Assembly (NCBI GenBank): GCA_002342685.1
Contig: DDQN01000024.1
Span: 1 to 64,000 of the forward strand
DNA: 64,000 nt
Direction: 5' to 3'
DNA from: Vibrio sp. UBA2441
Lineage (GTDB): Bacteria; Pseudomonadota; Gammaproteobacteria; Enterobacterales; Vibrionaceae
Shown: positions 36,242 through 45,751 of the stretch, piece by piece
Layout: every line of letters begins with the position of its first letter
Position numbering within the stretch: the stretch's first letter is position 1
The notes under the pieces: model-generated
Seen by the model: the letters and a program-made list of their open reading frames with translations, nothing else
Told to the model about the DNA's origin: nothing
Databases searched by the model: none
Position numbers and translations under genes: made by a program

Positions 36242-36315
36242 GTATTCGTTCCTCGATTTCTATTCCAACTTCGCACTTTCACTTTTAAAACTCTCGTGCT
36301 TGGAAAACGGCAAAA

Positions 36316-36343
36316 ATTATACGTTTAGTAACTATTAATGCAA
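36316..36343 (-). promoter_or_regulatory. Putative atp operon promoter
   Basis: On the minus strand a consensus -10 TATAAT (complement of 36316-36321) lies 16 bp from a weak -35 TTGCAT (complement of 36338-36343). This would start transcription near 36309, about 70 bases before atpI. Confidence 0.5.
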
Positions 36344-36430
36344 TACAATTGCAGCATTAATTAACGATTTTGTTTACAAACCTACAACTTTTGCAATAAT
36401 TATTGTAACAATGTACTTCTATGAAAGAAT

Positions 36431-37315
36431 CTACGACTCGCTTTCGAGCATATTGATTAACTGCTCTAATTTGTGAGGTTGGTCAAAAGTAATCGTCATT
36501 TTGGACTTTCCATTTGACGAACGAGTCAAAGAAACATTGGAACCCAATGCCTGTGTTAATCGTTCAGATATAACCATAGCGTCATTGTCGACAACTTTTT
36601 CAACAACCTCTCTTGGCTTCAATATATTCTTTACATACTGTTCGGCCTGACGAACCGTCATCTGCTTTTTCGAAATAACTTTAGCAACTTCAGCCTGATT
36701 TTCCGTTTCCAGAACTAATAAAGCCCGAGCATGACCCATTTCCAGCTGTTTTTTCTCTACCAGAGTTTTAACTTCGCTATCAAGCTGATTCAAACGCAGT
36801 AAATTAGTCACCGTAGTGCGTGACTTGCCAATAACTTCAGCAACCTGCTGATGTGTTAACTCAAACTCATCCTGAAGACGTTGTAGAGCTTGTGCTTCCT
36901 CGATCACATTGAGGTCTTCACGCTGAATATTCTCAATAAGAGACATTGCAATTGCGGCTCTATCTTGAACATTTTTTACAACACAAGGGACTTTACTTAA
37001 ACCCGCTTGTTTAGCTGCGCGCCAACGACGTTCACCCGCTATAATTTCGTAAGAGCCACCTTCAACCTGCCTAACCACAATAGGTTGTATGATCCCCTGA
37101 GATTGAATGGATGCTGATAACTCTTCTAGCGCTTCCTCAGACATCTCTTTACGTGGTTGGTACACACCAGGTTTCAAATTTGATACTGATATTTCAGCCA
37201 AATCACCTTCAGCAGATATTGATTGACTCTTAGTCGCAACCTGTTGTTTTTCTCTGGCTAGAGAACTCGTCGCTAATAGGGCATCTAAGCCCTTTCCTAA
37301 ACCACGTTTGGACAT
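36431..37315 (-). CDS. parB: Chromosome-partitioning protein ParB (chromosome I type)
   Basis: 294-residue CTPase/DNA-binding protein that spreads from parS. ParB/Srx N domain with GERRWRAAK (CTP-binding, about 96-104), helix-turn-helix LTHQQVAEVIGKSRTTVTNL, and a C-terminal dimerisation domain. It is 28 bp downstream of parA. A parS-like palindrome is found in recF in this window. Confidence 0.97.
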   Translation of the reverse strand: MSKRGLGKGLDALLATSSLAREKQQVATKSQSISAEGDLAEISVSNLKPGVYQPRKEMSEEALEELSASIQSQGIIQPIVVRQVEGGSYEIIAGERRWRAAKQAGLSKVPCVVKNVQDRAAIAMSLIENIQREDLNVIEEAQALQRLQDEFELTHQQVAEVIGKSRTTVTNLLRLNQLDSEVKTLVEKKQLEMGHARALLVLETENQAEVAKVISKKQMTVRQAEQYVKNILKPREVVEKVVDNDAMVISERLTQALGSNVSLTRSSNGKSKMTITFDQPHKLEQLINMLESES

Positions 37316-37343
37316 TTAGGTGTATTCCTCTGTTCCTTAATGA

Positions 37344-38117
37344 TTAAGCCGGTACTTCTTCTCTTCGAAGTATCTCTCCAGCTAATGCTAAGTACGCTTT
37401 TGCACCTGCAGAATGCTTATCATAATACATGGCTGGTCTGCCATGACTAGGAGCTTCTGCTAATCGAACATTACGAGGAATGACGGTTCTATATACTTTG
37501 CCACCAAAATGCTTTTTCAGTTGATCAGAAACTTCATTCGATAAACGGTTCCTTGGATCAAACATGGTTCGCAATAAACCTTCAATCTTAAGATTTTCAT
37601 TAACCACTGCCGCAAGCTTACTTATTGTATCCATAAGTGCAGTTAAACCTTCCAGTGCAAAATATTCACATTGCATAGGCACTAAAACCGAATCAGCTGC
37701 AGCCATTGCGTTGATTGTAAGTAGGTTTAGGGAAGGTGGACAATCTATAAAGATGAAATCATAGTTATCACGAACCAAAGATAGCGCATTTTTTAACCTA
37801 ACTTCTCGTGCAAAAACTTCCATTAATTTAATTTCAGCGGCCGTGACATCGCCGTTTGCTGCGATTAAATCATAACCTCCACTTGTTGTCGTACACACCA
37901 CATCTTTAAAGGGCGTATCTTCAACAAGTAAATCATAAGCGGTAGCATCTACCTGATACTTATCAACGCCACTAGCCATAGTAGCGTTACCCTGTGGGTC
38001 AAGATCAACAACCAATACTTTACGTTTAGTCGCAGCCATAGATGCAGCTAAATTAATACATGTTGTTGTCTTGCCGACGCCACCTTTCTGGTTGGCTATA
38101 GCAATAATTCTTCCCAC
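37344..38117 (-). CDS. parA: Chromosome-partitioning ATPase ParA
   Basis: 257-residue ParA/Soj-type Walker ATPase without an N-terminal HTH, typical of chromosomal ParA. Deviant Walker A KGGVGKTT (10-17), switch I DLDPQGNAT and Walker B FIFIDCPPSLN. Co-transcribed with rsmG and parB next to oriC. Confidence 0.97.
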   Translation of the reverse strand: MGRIIAIANQKGGVGKTTTCINLAASMAATKRKVLVVDLDPQGNATMASGVDKYQVDATAYDLLVEDTPFKDVVCTTTSGGYDLIAANGDVTAAEIKLMEVFAREVRLKNALSLVRDNYDFIFIDCPPSLNLLTINAMAAADSVLVPMQCEYFALEGLTALMDTISKLAAVVNENLKIEGLLRTMFDPRNRLSNEVSDQLKKHFGGKVYRTVIPRNVRLAEAPSHGRPAMYYDKHSAGAKAYLALAGEILRREEVPA

Positions 38118-38127
38118 AGTAACCTCT

Positions 38128-38763
38128 CTATTTTTCCTGATTAGCTAAGACTACAAGATGTCGTTCACCTTCTAGCTCAGGAACTTTCAAAGCTTTGATT
38201 TTGATCACACTACACCAATTTGGTAATTGTGTAATTTCTTCTTCAGGAAGTTGACCTTTTAGAGCCAAAAAACAACCTGTTTCTTTTTTTGGCAAGTGAT
38301 GACACCACTCAACCATATCAGTCATGGACGCAAACGCCCGACTTAAAACCGCATCAAATTTTTCTTCAGGTTGAAAATCTTCAACCCTACTTTGCACAGT
38401 TGTTACATTCTTAATACCCAGTTCATGCTGAACCTGTTTAATAAATCGAATACGTTTCCCTAGGCTATCTAATAAGAAAAATTGCTTTTCCGGGTTCATA
38501 ATAGCCAAAGGAATACCAGGTAGCCCCGGACCAGTGCCAACATCGACAAAACGCTGTCCTTCCAAATGAGGACTAACAACAATGCTATCAAGAATATGCT
38601 TCACCAGCATATCCATAGGATCTCGGACGGACGTTAAATTATAAGCTTTATTCCATTTATTGAGCAGCTCGACGTATCCAACCAACTGTTCTCTTTGGTT
38701 TTCATTAACGGTGAGATCAATTTGTTCAATAAGCAGATCTAATTTCTGACGTAGTGGATTCAC
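38128..38763 (-). CDS. rsmG: 16S rRNA (guanine-527-N7)-methyltransferase RsmG
   Basis: 211-residue SAM methyltransferase (GidB). Motifs YNLTSVRDP and VDVGTGPGLPGIPLAI (SAM loop), then AVLSRAFAS. It begins immediately after the mnmG stop codon, the classic mnmG-rsmG pair. Confidence 0.97.
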   Translation of the reverse strand: MNPLRQKLDLLIEQIDLTVNENQREQLVGYVELLNKWNKAYNLTSVRDPMDMLVKHILDSIVVSPHLEGQRFVDVGTGPGLPGIPLAIMNPEKQFFLLDSLGKRIRFIKQVQHELGIKNVTTVQSRVEDFQPEEKFDAVLSRAFASMTDMVEWCHHLPKKETGCFLALKGQLPEEEITQLPNWCSVIKIKALKVPELEGERHLVVLANQEK

Positions 38764-40656
38764 TTATTCAGCTCCCTTTTTCAACAGACCCTGTTTTTTA
38801 AGATGGACCAACAAAATAGAAATAGCCGCTGGTGTTATGCCTGAAATTCTCGAAGCGATACCAATCGACTCAGGCTTAGCTTCACTCAACTTAGCAACGA
38901 CTTCGTTTGAGAGACCTTTTACCTGTGAATAATCTAACTCAACAGACAGCTTGGTATATTCGTGACGAAGTGATTTTTCTATCTCATCTCTCTGCCTTTG
39001 AATATAACCTTCATACTTTACTTGCGTTTCTACTTGCTCAAAGGCTTGTTGATCATCTAAAGCCGGAGAAAAAAGATCTAACTGTGTAAGTTGTTGATAA
39101 GTTATCTCTGGTCGGCGTAATAGATCTTCACCACTGGCTTCTCGGGACATCGGCATTTTCAATAGATCATTCAACTTGTCGATCCCTGCAGTTTTAGGAT
39201 TTACCCAAATATCCTTCAGACGCTGACGTTCTTTTTCTATATTTTCAACTTTTTCGTTAAAACGAGCCCAGCGAATATCATCAACCAGACCAAGCTCTCG
39301 TCCCATTTCCGTCAAACGAAGATCGGCATTATCTTCACGCAGCAACAAGCGGTATTCTGCTCGAGATGTAAACATGCGATAAGGTTCTTTTGTCCCCATC
39401 GTAGACAAGTCATCAATAAGTACACCCATATAAGCTTGATCACGCCTTGGGCTCCAACCCTCTTTACCTTGAGTATATAAACTGGCATTAATACCAGCCA
39501 TTAGACCTTGAGCAGCCGCTTCTTCATATCCAGTAGTACCGTTAATTTGGCCAGCAAAAAATAAACCATGAATGAACTTACTTTCATAGGTCTTTTTTAA
39601 ATCACGGGGATCAAAGAAATCATACTCAATCGCATAACCCGGGCGAACAATATGTGCGTTTTTAAACCCTTTCATAGAACGAACAATTTGAACCTGAACA
39701 TCGAAAGGTAAACTGGTAGAAATACCATTCGGATATAATTCAGTGGTTGTTAGGCCTTCAGGTTCAATAAATATCTGATGACTATTTTTATCAGAAAAAC
39801 GCATCACTTTATCTTCAATTGAAGGACAGTACCTAGGACCAATACCTTCAATCACACCAGCATACATCGGGCTACGATCAAGGTTAGCCCTAATAACCTC
39901 ATGAGTTTTTTCATTTGTATGAGTGATATAACAAGGTATCTGTCTTGGGTGATTTTCCCGCTTACCAAGAAATGAAAATATGGGCGTAGGGTTATCACCA
40001 TGCTGAACTTCTAGCTCTGAAAAATCGACACTATTGGCATCTATTCTTGGAGGGGTTCCTGTTTTTAAACGATCAACCCTCAGAGGTAGATCCCTCAAAC
40101 GTTGAGCCAATGTGATCGAAGGAGGATCGCCTGCGCGGCCTCCAGAGGAGCTTTCCATGCCAATGTGAATCTTACCACCAAGAAAGGTTCCAACGGTCAA
40201 TACAACCGCTCTGGCGTGGAATTTAAGCCCCATTTGAGTAATAACACCAACAACTTGATCATTTTCAACGATAAGATCATCTGCTGGTTGTTGAAACAGT
40301 GTCAAATTTGGTGTGTTTTCCAATACTTGGCGAACAGCAGATTTATACAACAAACGATCAGCTTGTGCACGGGTAGCTCGAACTGCTGGTCCTTTAGATG
40401 CATTAAGTGTTCTAAATTGAATACCTGCTTTATCAATTGCCTGAGCCATCAAGCCGCCAAGAGCATCAACTTCTTTAACCAAATGACCTTTACCAATACC
40501 ACCGATGGCTGGGTTACATGACATCTGACCTAAAGTATCAATATTATGTGTAAGTAACAGTGTCTTTTGACCTGTTCTGGCGGATGACAGTGCTGCTTCC
40601 GTTCCAGCATGACCGCCACCAATAACGATAACGTCAAATTTTTCGTGATAAAACAT
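38764..40656 (-). CDS. mnmG: tRNA uridine-34 5-carboxymethylaminomethyl synthase MnmG (GidA)
   Basis: 630-residue FAD enzyme acting with MnmE on wobble U34. FAD-binding VIGGGHAGTEAALS (11-24), insertion with the GidA signatures (CNPAIGGIGKGHLVKEVDALGG, here residues about 47-68; PGYAIEYDFFDPR) and the C-terminal helical MnmE-binding domain. It flanks oriC and is transcribed away from it. Confidence 0.97.
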   Translation of the reverse strand: MFYHEKFDVIVIGGGHAGTEAALSSARTGQKTLLLTHNIDTLGQMSCNPAIGGIGKGHLVKEVDALGGLMAQAIDKAGIQFRTLNASKGPAVRATRAQADRLLYKSAVRQVLENTPNLTLFQQPADDLIVENDQVVGVITQMGLKFHARAVVLTVGTFLGGKIHIGMESSSGGRAGDPPSITLAQRLRDLPLRVDRLKTGTPPRIDANSVDFSELEVQHGDNPTPIFSFLGKRENHPRQIPCYITHTNEKTHEVIRANLDRSPMYAGVIEGIGPRYCPSIEDKVMRFSDKNSHQIFIEPEGLTTTELYPNGISTSLPFDVQVQIVRSMKGFKNAHIVRPGYAIEYDFFDPRDLKKTYESKFIHGLFFAGQINGTTGYEEAAAQGLMAGINASLYTQGKEGWSPRRDQAYMGVLIDDLSTMGTKEPYRMFTSRAEYRLLLREDNADLRLTEMGRELGLVDDIRWARFNEKVENIEKERQRLKDIWVNPKTAGIDKLNDLLKMPMSREASGEDLLRRPEITYQQLTQLDLFSPALDDQQAFEQVETQVKYEGYIQRQRDEIEKSLRHEYTKLSVELDYSQVKGLSNEVVAKLSEAKPESIGIASRISGITPAAISILLVHLKKQGLLKKGAE

Positions 40657-40739
40657 GGATCGACCTTAGGCAATACAAGCTAATTGAGGATTATAAAAAA
40701 AGGAGCGCTATTCTACCTTTTTTACTCAGGTGAGAAAAC

Positions 40740-41030
40740 GGATTTAAAACTTTTTTGGATCAAAGAAGAAGAGTAATTATATATAAGATCTTTATAGAGA
40801 TCTTTTATTATGTTTATTATTAAGCAAGCACGATCGTGTGGATAACTGAAAAATGATCAACAAGATCAATAGGATTATTACGATCATTTGTTGTGATCTT
40901 TCTTTGATCAGCCAGAGGATTAGCTGGGATCAAAATGGCTACTTATCAACAGGTGGATAAAGTGCATGATCTTATTCTCTGAATAACTATAGGTTGATCA
41001 CTGGAAAAGCCCGCTTTTATCCACAAGTGG
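40740..41030. other. oriC: Chromosomal replication origin oriC
   Basis: Lies between mnmG and mioC. The left part (40741-40830) is very AT-rich with GATC-led 13-mer-like repeats (40787, 40799), the likely unwinding element. Perfect DnaA boxes are at 40837-40845 (TGTGGATAA, R1-like) and 41017-41025 (TTATCCACA, R4-like); one-mismatch boxes are at 40943-40951 (TTATCAACA) and 40952-40960 (GGTGGATAA). Twelve GATC sites fall between 40758 and 40999, as expected for SeqA/Dam control. The layout matches E. coli oriC and Vibrio oriCI. Confidence 0.95.
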
Positions 41031-41141
41031 TATAACAAGGTGTTCATTGAGTAGAAATATGTTGATAAGATCTGGTCAAATGATTAAGAAGGTATGTAGG
41101 GCGGGAGATGGCAGGCACTTACTGCCTGCTAGTAGTAAAAA

Positions 41142-41576
41142 TCAAAAGTTATTCAGGTTTGCTTTCAACCAATTTTCTGCGGGTTCTTCTGGAATTGGAG
41201 TATTGAGAATATCTATAGTGAAACAATCGCAAATAGGGTTGGCACCGATGTCTTTCATTAGATCAAATGCGTGTTTCCCTGCTGCGCAGAAAGTATCGTA
41301 ACTTGAATCACCGAGAGCAATAACGGCAAAATTTACCTGATCCATACGAGGGGGAGTATTTTGAAGGTGGTGTATAAAAGGTTGGATATTGTCTGGATAC
41401 TCTCCAGCACCATGAGTTGAAGTAATGAGCAACCATGTTCCTTGAGTTGGGATCTCTTCTATTGAAGGGTTGTTATGAATGGTATTTTTTATCCCTTGCT
41501 GGTCGAGAATTCCACTTAAGTGATCTCCTACATATTCAGCACCACCTAAGGTGCTACCTGTAATAATATGAATCAT
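41142..41576 (-). CDS. mioC: FMN-binding flavodoxin-like protein MioC
   Basis: 144-residue short flavodoxin next to oriC. The FMN phosphate loop is ITGSTLGGAEYV near the N terminus; the flavin loops STHGAGEYPDN and ALGDSSYDTFC follow. The ATG at 41576 (MIHIITGST) was chosen over an in-frame ATG 11 codons upstream, because the extra residues fall in the mnmE terminator. Transcription runs into oriC, as in E. coli. Confidence 0.95.
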   Translation of the reverse strand: MIHIITGSTLGGAEYVGDHLSGILDQQGIKNTIHNNPSIEEIPTQGTWLLITSTHGAGEYPDNIQPFIHHLQNTPPRMDQVNFAVIALGDSSYDTFCAAGKHAFDLMKDIGANPICDCFTIDILNTPIPEEPAENWLKANLNNF

Positions 41577-41587
41577 AAATATTCCTT

Positions 41588-41612
41588 TAAAAAAGGGTGG
41601 AAAACCCACCCT
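41588..41612 (-). terminator. Rho-independent terminator after mnmE
   Basis: On the minus strand AGGGTGG-GTTTT-CCACCCT followed by six Ts, seven bases after the mnmE stop and just before mioC. Confidence 0.85.
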
Positions 41613-41618
41613 GTATTT

Positions 41619-42980
41619 CTATTTACCGATGCAGAACGAAGAGAATATTCTGCCTAACAAATCATCCGAACTAAACTCTCCGGTTATTTCATTGAGATGT
41701 TGCTGTGTAATTCTCAATTCTTCGGCGAGTATCTCCCCCGCCATATAACCTTCTAACTGTTGCTGACCAATGGAAAGATGCTCTGATGCTTTCTCAAGTG
41801 CATCCAAGTGGCGTCTTCTAGCCATAAAGCCACCCTCGTTACCACCAGAAAAGCCCATGCATTCTTTTAGGTGTGTTCGTAAGGAATCAACGCCTTCACC
41901 TGTTTTTGCAGAAAGGCGAATTAATGTCGGTTCATTTACGTGACAAATTCCTAGGTCTTCATTTGTCTGATCTGCTTTGTTCCTGATAACAGTCATACCT
42001 ATTTTATTTGGCAGGCGATCAATAAAGTCTGGCCAGATTTCTTTAGGATCGGTTTGGTTAGTTGTCGTTCCATCGACCATAAATAAGACGCGATCTGCCT
42101 GAGCAATTTCATCCCAAGCTCTATCAATACCTATTTTTTCTACTTCATCTAAGGCATCTCTAAGCCCTGCTGTATCGATAATGTGCAGTGGCATGCCATC
42201 GATATGGATATGTTCTCTCAGGACGTCTCGAGTGGTTCCCGCTATGTCTGTAACGATAGCTGAATCTTTGCCTGACAATGCATTAAGTAAGCTTGATTTA
42301 CCTGCATTTGGCCTGCCAGCGATAACAACCTTCATGCCTTCACGCATAATGGCGCCTTGGTTGGCTTCTGCTCTTACTGCCTCTAAATTATCTATGATAG
42401 ATTGTAGATCATTGCTGACTTTTCCATCGGCCAAAAAATCAATTTCTTCTTCTGGAAAATCGATAGCGGCTTCTACGTAGATCCTTAAATAAATAAGGGA
42501 ATCGACAAGTTGATTCACTTTTTTTGAAAATTGACCCTGTAGAGACTGGAGTGCAGACTTTGCAGCTTCTTCTGAGCTGGCATCAATAAGATCGGCGATA
42601 GCTTCAGCTTGAGTAAGATCCATCTTGTCATTTAAAAATGCACGCTCGGAAAATTCGCCAGGGCGAGCGGGTCTGATGCCATCTATGGTCAGGATGCTTT
42701 TGATAAGCATATCCATGACTACTGGCCCGCCATGCCCCTGAAGTTCTAAAACATCTTCACCAGTGAAAGAGTGTGGGTTGGGAAAATAGAGAGCAATGCC
42801 CTGATCGATTTCTAATCCATCCGATGACTGAAAAGATAAGTACTCGGCATAACGTGGCTTCAGTTTTTTTCCTGTCACGGTTAAAGCAACTTGTTCTGCT
42901 TTGGGGCCTGAAACTCGGATTATACCAACACCACCACGTCCGGGCGCAGTGGCTTGAGCGACAATAGTGTCTGTGGTCAT
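41619..42980 (-). CDS. mnmE: tRNA modification GTPase MnmE (TrmE)
   Basis: 453-residue partner of MnmG. N-terminal tetrahydrofolate-binding domain (GRGGVGIIRVSGP), helical domain, and an inserted G domain with G1 GRPNAGKSSLLN, DIAGTTRD, DTAGLRDA and NKAD. It ends with the catalytic FCIGK motif. Confidence 0.97.
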   Translation of the reverse strand: MTTDTIVAQATAPGRGGVGIIRVSGPKAEQVALTVTGKKLKPRYAEYLSFQSSDGLEIDQGIALYFPNPHSFTGEDVLELQGHGGPVVMDMLIKSILTIDGIRPARPGEFSERAFLNDKMDLTQAEAIADLIDASSEEAAKSALQSLQGQFSKKVNQLVDSLIYLRIYVEAAIDFPEEEIDFLADGKVSNDLQSIIDNLEAVRAEANQGAIMREGMKVVIAGRPNAGKSSLLNALSGKDSAIVTDIAGTTRDVLREHIHIDGMPLHIIDTAGLRDALDEVEKIGIDRAWDEIAQADRVLFMVDGTTTNQTDPKEIWPDFIDRLPNKIGMTVIRNKADQTNEDLGICHVNEPTLIRLSAKTGEGVDSLRTHLKECMGFSGGNEGGFMARRRHLDALEKASEHLSIGQQQLEGYMAGEILAEELRITQQHLNEITGEFSSDDLLGRIFSSFCIGK

Positions 42981-43165
42981 AGTTTTTCCTAGTTAATACA
43001 AAGCAATAATTTTTGCTTATATTTGGCTGGGTAACTTCTTTGATCTGGTGTCTGCAGCATGGATGCTGCGGTCAAGCATACAGAAATGTAATCACAGCGT
43101 CCTGAACAAAGGTGTTATCCAGATAATCGGAATCTGAATAGTAAATTGTAATCAGCCCAAAACAA

Positions 43166-43189
43166 AAAGGCGACCTTTTGGCCGCCTTT
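43166..43189 (-). terminator. Terminator after yidC
   Basis: AAAGGCGACC-TTTT-GGCCGCCTTT (one A-C mismatch) with a T-rich tail in the minus direction, 19 bp after the yidC stop. Confidence 0.75.
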
Positions 43190-43207
43190 CTTAGTATTTA
43201 TTCATTC

Positions 43208-44827
43208 TTACTTAGAATGTAAGCCTTTCTTTTCCAGATTCTTGTAAATTAAGCTTTGCTGAATCAGAGTCACTACGTTGGACACCAACCAGTAAAGAAC
43301 AAGGCCTGAAGGGAAAAACAGGAAGAAACCAGTAAACATGACCGGCATGAAGGTCATGATTTTTTGCTGCATTGGGTCCGTAACTGTTGTTGGGCTCATC
43401 TTCTGAATCATAAACATACTTGCACCCATTAATAGAGGCAGAATGTAGAACGGGTCTTGAGCTGAAAGGTCAGTTATCCATCCAAAGAATGGAGAATGAC
43501 GTAGTTCAACAGATTCCATTAATGACCAGTATAGCGCAATGAATATAGGCATTTGCAAGAAGATTGGTAAACACCCGCCTAGTGGGTTTACTTTTTCTTT
43601 CTTATACAGTTCCATCATTTCTTGGCTCATACGCTGGCGATCGTCACCGATACGCTCACGCATAGCTGCTAACTTCGGCTGAAGCATGCGCATTTTAGCC
43701 ATAGACGTGTACTGTGCTTTTGTTAACGGATACATAGCACCACGAACAACAAAAGTCAGAATCATTATAGAAACACCCCAGTTAGTCACTAGGCTTTGAA
43801 TCATTGATAGCAACCAGTGAAGAGGCTTAGCGATAAACCACAACCAACCGTAGTCGACAACGAGGTCAAGGTTAGGTGCAACGGCTTCCATCTCTTTTTG
43901 TAGTTTTGGACCCGTCCAAAGCGTTGCTTTAAATGATGCCTGATCACCATTACCAATGGTTTTGTTTGGCATACGCACGCCAATATCGGCTAGATTGCCA
44001 ATAACTCGCGTGTATAGGCTTGAACCTGGTTCATTACGTGGAATCCACGCAGAAGCAAAATAGTGCTGTAGCATACCAACCCAACCCTGACCATCTGGCA
44101 GGTTAAGTGATAAGTTGCGATCTTGCATGTCATCGAAGCTGTACTTCTTGTAACGAACATCTTGAGTTGAGTATGCACCACCACGATAAGTAGGCATGGT
44201 TAGGCTACCGCCTGCATCCATTACGTTTTGGCGAAGATGGGTATACATACCAAATGTCGCGTTAGTACCGGATTGGTTGTTAACATTAAACTCTACGTCG
44301 ATGTCGTATTGACCACGTTTCATCACAAATGTTTTGCTATATTCAATGCCATTTGCAGTGTAAGTCAGTGGAATTCGCAATTCATCCTGACCTTCAGCTA
44401 AAGTGAAAGTATCAGATGAAACGCTATAGTTTGGACGATTTGTACTGCTTAAATCGATACCTTGAGGGCCGACTAATCCACTTTGAGCAATATAAACATG
44501 ACCAGCATCATTTTTTAGAATTTCAAATGGCGTATCTGAATCAAGCTCATCGGAATAATCTTTTAGCTTCGCTGAAACAACGTCACCACCAAAGGTATCA
44601 ATTGACAGAATTAAAACATCAGTTGTTACAGTAATAAGTTCGGCAGATGTTTGCTGCGAAGGTGCAGGATCTAGCTCATTAGCAATAGATGGTGCAGGTA
44701 GAGTACTGCCATTTTGTGCCTGTTCAACTCGTTGAGGGGCAGGATTCTTTTCAATGTTCCATTGCTGATACAGTAAAAAAGAAACCAAAGCCAGTGCGAG
44801 AAGCAGGATATTACGTTGTGAATCCAT
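43208..44827 (-). CDS. yidC: Membrane protein insertase YidC
   Basis: 539-residue inner-membrane insertase. N-terminal signal-anchor helix (ILLLALALVSFLLYQQW), large periplasmic beta-domain (about 60-340), then the five-helix Oxa1 core (GVSIMILTFVVRG; NPLGGCLPIFLQMPIFIALYW is at about 415-435). Last gene of rpmH-rnpA-yidD-yidC. Confidence 0.97.
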   Translation of the reverse strand: MDSQRNILLLALALVSFLLYQQWNIEKNPAPQRVEQAQNGSTLPAPSIANELDPAPSQQTSAELITVTTDVLILSIDTFGGDVVSAKLKDYSDELDSDTPFEILKNDAGHVYIAQSGLVGPQGIDLSSTNRPNYSVSSDTFTLAEGQDELRIPLTYTANGIEYSKTFVMKRGQYDIDVEFNVNNQSGTNATFGMYTHLRQNVMDAGGSLTMPTYRGGAYSTQDVRYKKYSFDDMQDRNLSLNLPDGQGWVGMLQHYFASAWIPRNEPGSSLYTRVIGNLADIGVRMPNKTIGNGDQASFKATLWTGPKLQKEMEAVAPNLDLVVDYGWLWFIAKPLHWLLSMIQSLVTNWGVSIMILTFVVRGAMYPLTKAQYTSMAKMRMLQPKLAAMRERIGDDRQRMSQEMMELYKKEKVNPLGGCLPIFLQMPIFIALYWSLMESVELRHSPFFGWITDLSAQDPFYILPLLMGASMFMIQKMSPTTVTDPMQQKIMTFMPVMFTGFFLFFPSGLVLYWLVSNVVTLIQQSLIYKNLEKKGLHSK

Positions 44828-44829
44828 CG

Positions 44830-45087
44830 TTATTTATCTCTGTCTTTATCTTGGATTGGTGGAACGGGGTCAAAACCCCCTTCATTCAAAGGGTGACATC
44901 TTAATAGACGTTTGCCTGATAACCAACACCCTTTTACAAAACCATGCATTTTTATTGCTTCTAATGCATAAGTAGAGCAGGTTGGAGTATAGCGACAGCG
45001 AGGACCTATAAGAGGACTAATTGCCCACTTATATATATAAATCAATCCGATAGCTAACCACGATAAGGGCGAGAAAGGCGATGCCAT
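44830..45087 (-). CDS. yidD: Membrane protein insertion efficiency factor YidD
   Basis: 85-residue membrane-associated protein with the family signature RCRYTPTCSTYALEAIK and CHPLNEGGFDPVP. Its start overlaps the 3' end of rnpA by 34 bp and its stop is 2 bp before yidC, a conserved arrangement. Confidence 0.95.
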   Translation of the reverse strand: MASPFSPLSWLAIGLIYIYKWAISPLIGPRCRYTPTCSTYALEAIKMHGFVKGCWLSGKRLLRCHPLNEGGFDPVPPIQDKDRDK

Positions 45088-45410
45088 AGTTTATCAAATA
45101 ATTTTAGTATTTCTTCATTACTCAAATTTTGTGCGCTTTTCTTTGCTATAACAACAAAATCTTTATTTGGCAGGTCATGTTGTTTCATCCTAAAGCTTTG
45201 ACGAGCTAATCGTTTGAATTTGTTTCGAGCGACAGCCGTTTTAATCTGTTTTTTTGGAACAGCTAAGCCTAATCTAGGGTGAGAAAGAGAATTGTTTCGG
45301 GCAATGATGGTGAAATGGGGCGAGCCAGCACTGTGTGCTTGCTGGAATACATTTTTATAATGCTCGGGAGTTAACAAACGTAACTCCCGATTGAATGCGT
45401 ACGTAATCAA
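45054..45410 (-). CDS. rnpA: Ribonuclease P protein component
   Basis: 118-residue basic protein assisting RNase P RNA in tRNA 5' maturation. RNR-type motif ARNKFKRLARQSFR (about 67-80) and the N-terminal FNRELRLLTPEHY. The only usable start is TTG at 45410, 13 bases after the rpmH stop with no strong Shine-Dalgarno, suggesting weak or coupled translation relative to rpmH. Confidence 0.94.
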   Translation of the reverse strand: MITYAFNRELRLLTPEHYKNVFQQAHSAGSPHFTIIARNNSLSHPRLGLAVPKKQIKTAVARNKFKRLARQSFRMKQHDLPNKDFVVIAKKSAQNLSNEEILKLFDKLWHRLSRPYRG

Positions 45411-45422
45411 AATAATCGCGAA

Positions 45423-45557
45423 TTATTTTGACAGGCGCGCACGGCCTTTTGCACGACGTGCATTAATTACTTTACGACCGTTCTTAGTTGCCATACGTGC
45501 ACGGAATCCGTGAGAACGCTTACGCTTAAGAACTGAAGGTTGAAAAGTGCGTTTCAT
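45423..45557 (-). CDS. rpmH: 50S ribosomal protein L34
   Basis: 44-residue basic ribosomal protein, too short for most ORF filters. It starts MKRTFQPSVLKRKRSHGFR and ends RRAKGRARLSK, essentially the invariant L34 sequence. First gene of the rnpA-yidD-yidC group. Confidence 0.97.
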   Translation of the reverse strand: MKRTFQPSVLKRKRSHGFRARMATKNGRKVINARRAKGRARLSK

Positions 45558-45625
45558 GATAATACCTTTTACTGATCAGTAGTTTATAGGTTTCTGTTAA
45601 ACCCGGCGTGGAACATAACATCCGA

Positions 45626-45676
45626 CGCCTCTCAACAAAGAGGCGGAATTGTAATCACTGACTACTAAAGAGTCAA
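45626..45676 (-). promoter_or_regulatory. rpmH-rnpA promoter and leader hairpin
   Basis: On the minus strand TTGACT (complement of 45671-45676), a 17-bp spacer and TACAAT (complement of 45648-45653) form a near-consensus sigma-70 promoter with a start near 45641. The first transcribed bases form a perfect stem, CGCCTCT/AGAGGCG (45626-45645), in an approximately 85-base leader. Confidence 0.8.
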
Positions 45677-45751
45677 TAACTGATAGCCCATACCAGCCGA
45701 ATAATTCCGGTCGACGGATTATACGTAGTGTGAGCTAAATCGCAAGGATCT

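Noticed and set aside
40102..40521. 139-codon plus-strand ORF
   Set aside because: Lies wholly antisense within mnmG; a shadow frame with atypical composition.
41047..41301. 84-codon plus-strand ORF beside oriC
   Set aside because: Overlaps mioC in antisense and the right edge of oriC; no family resemblance.
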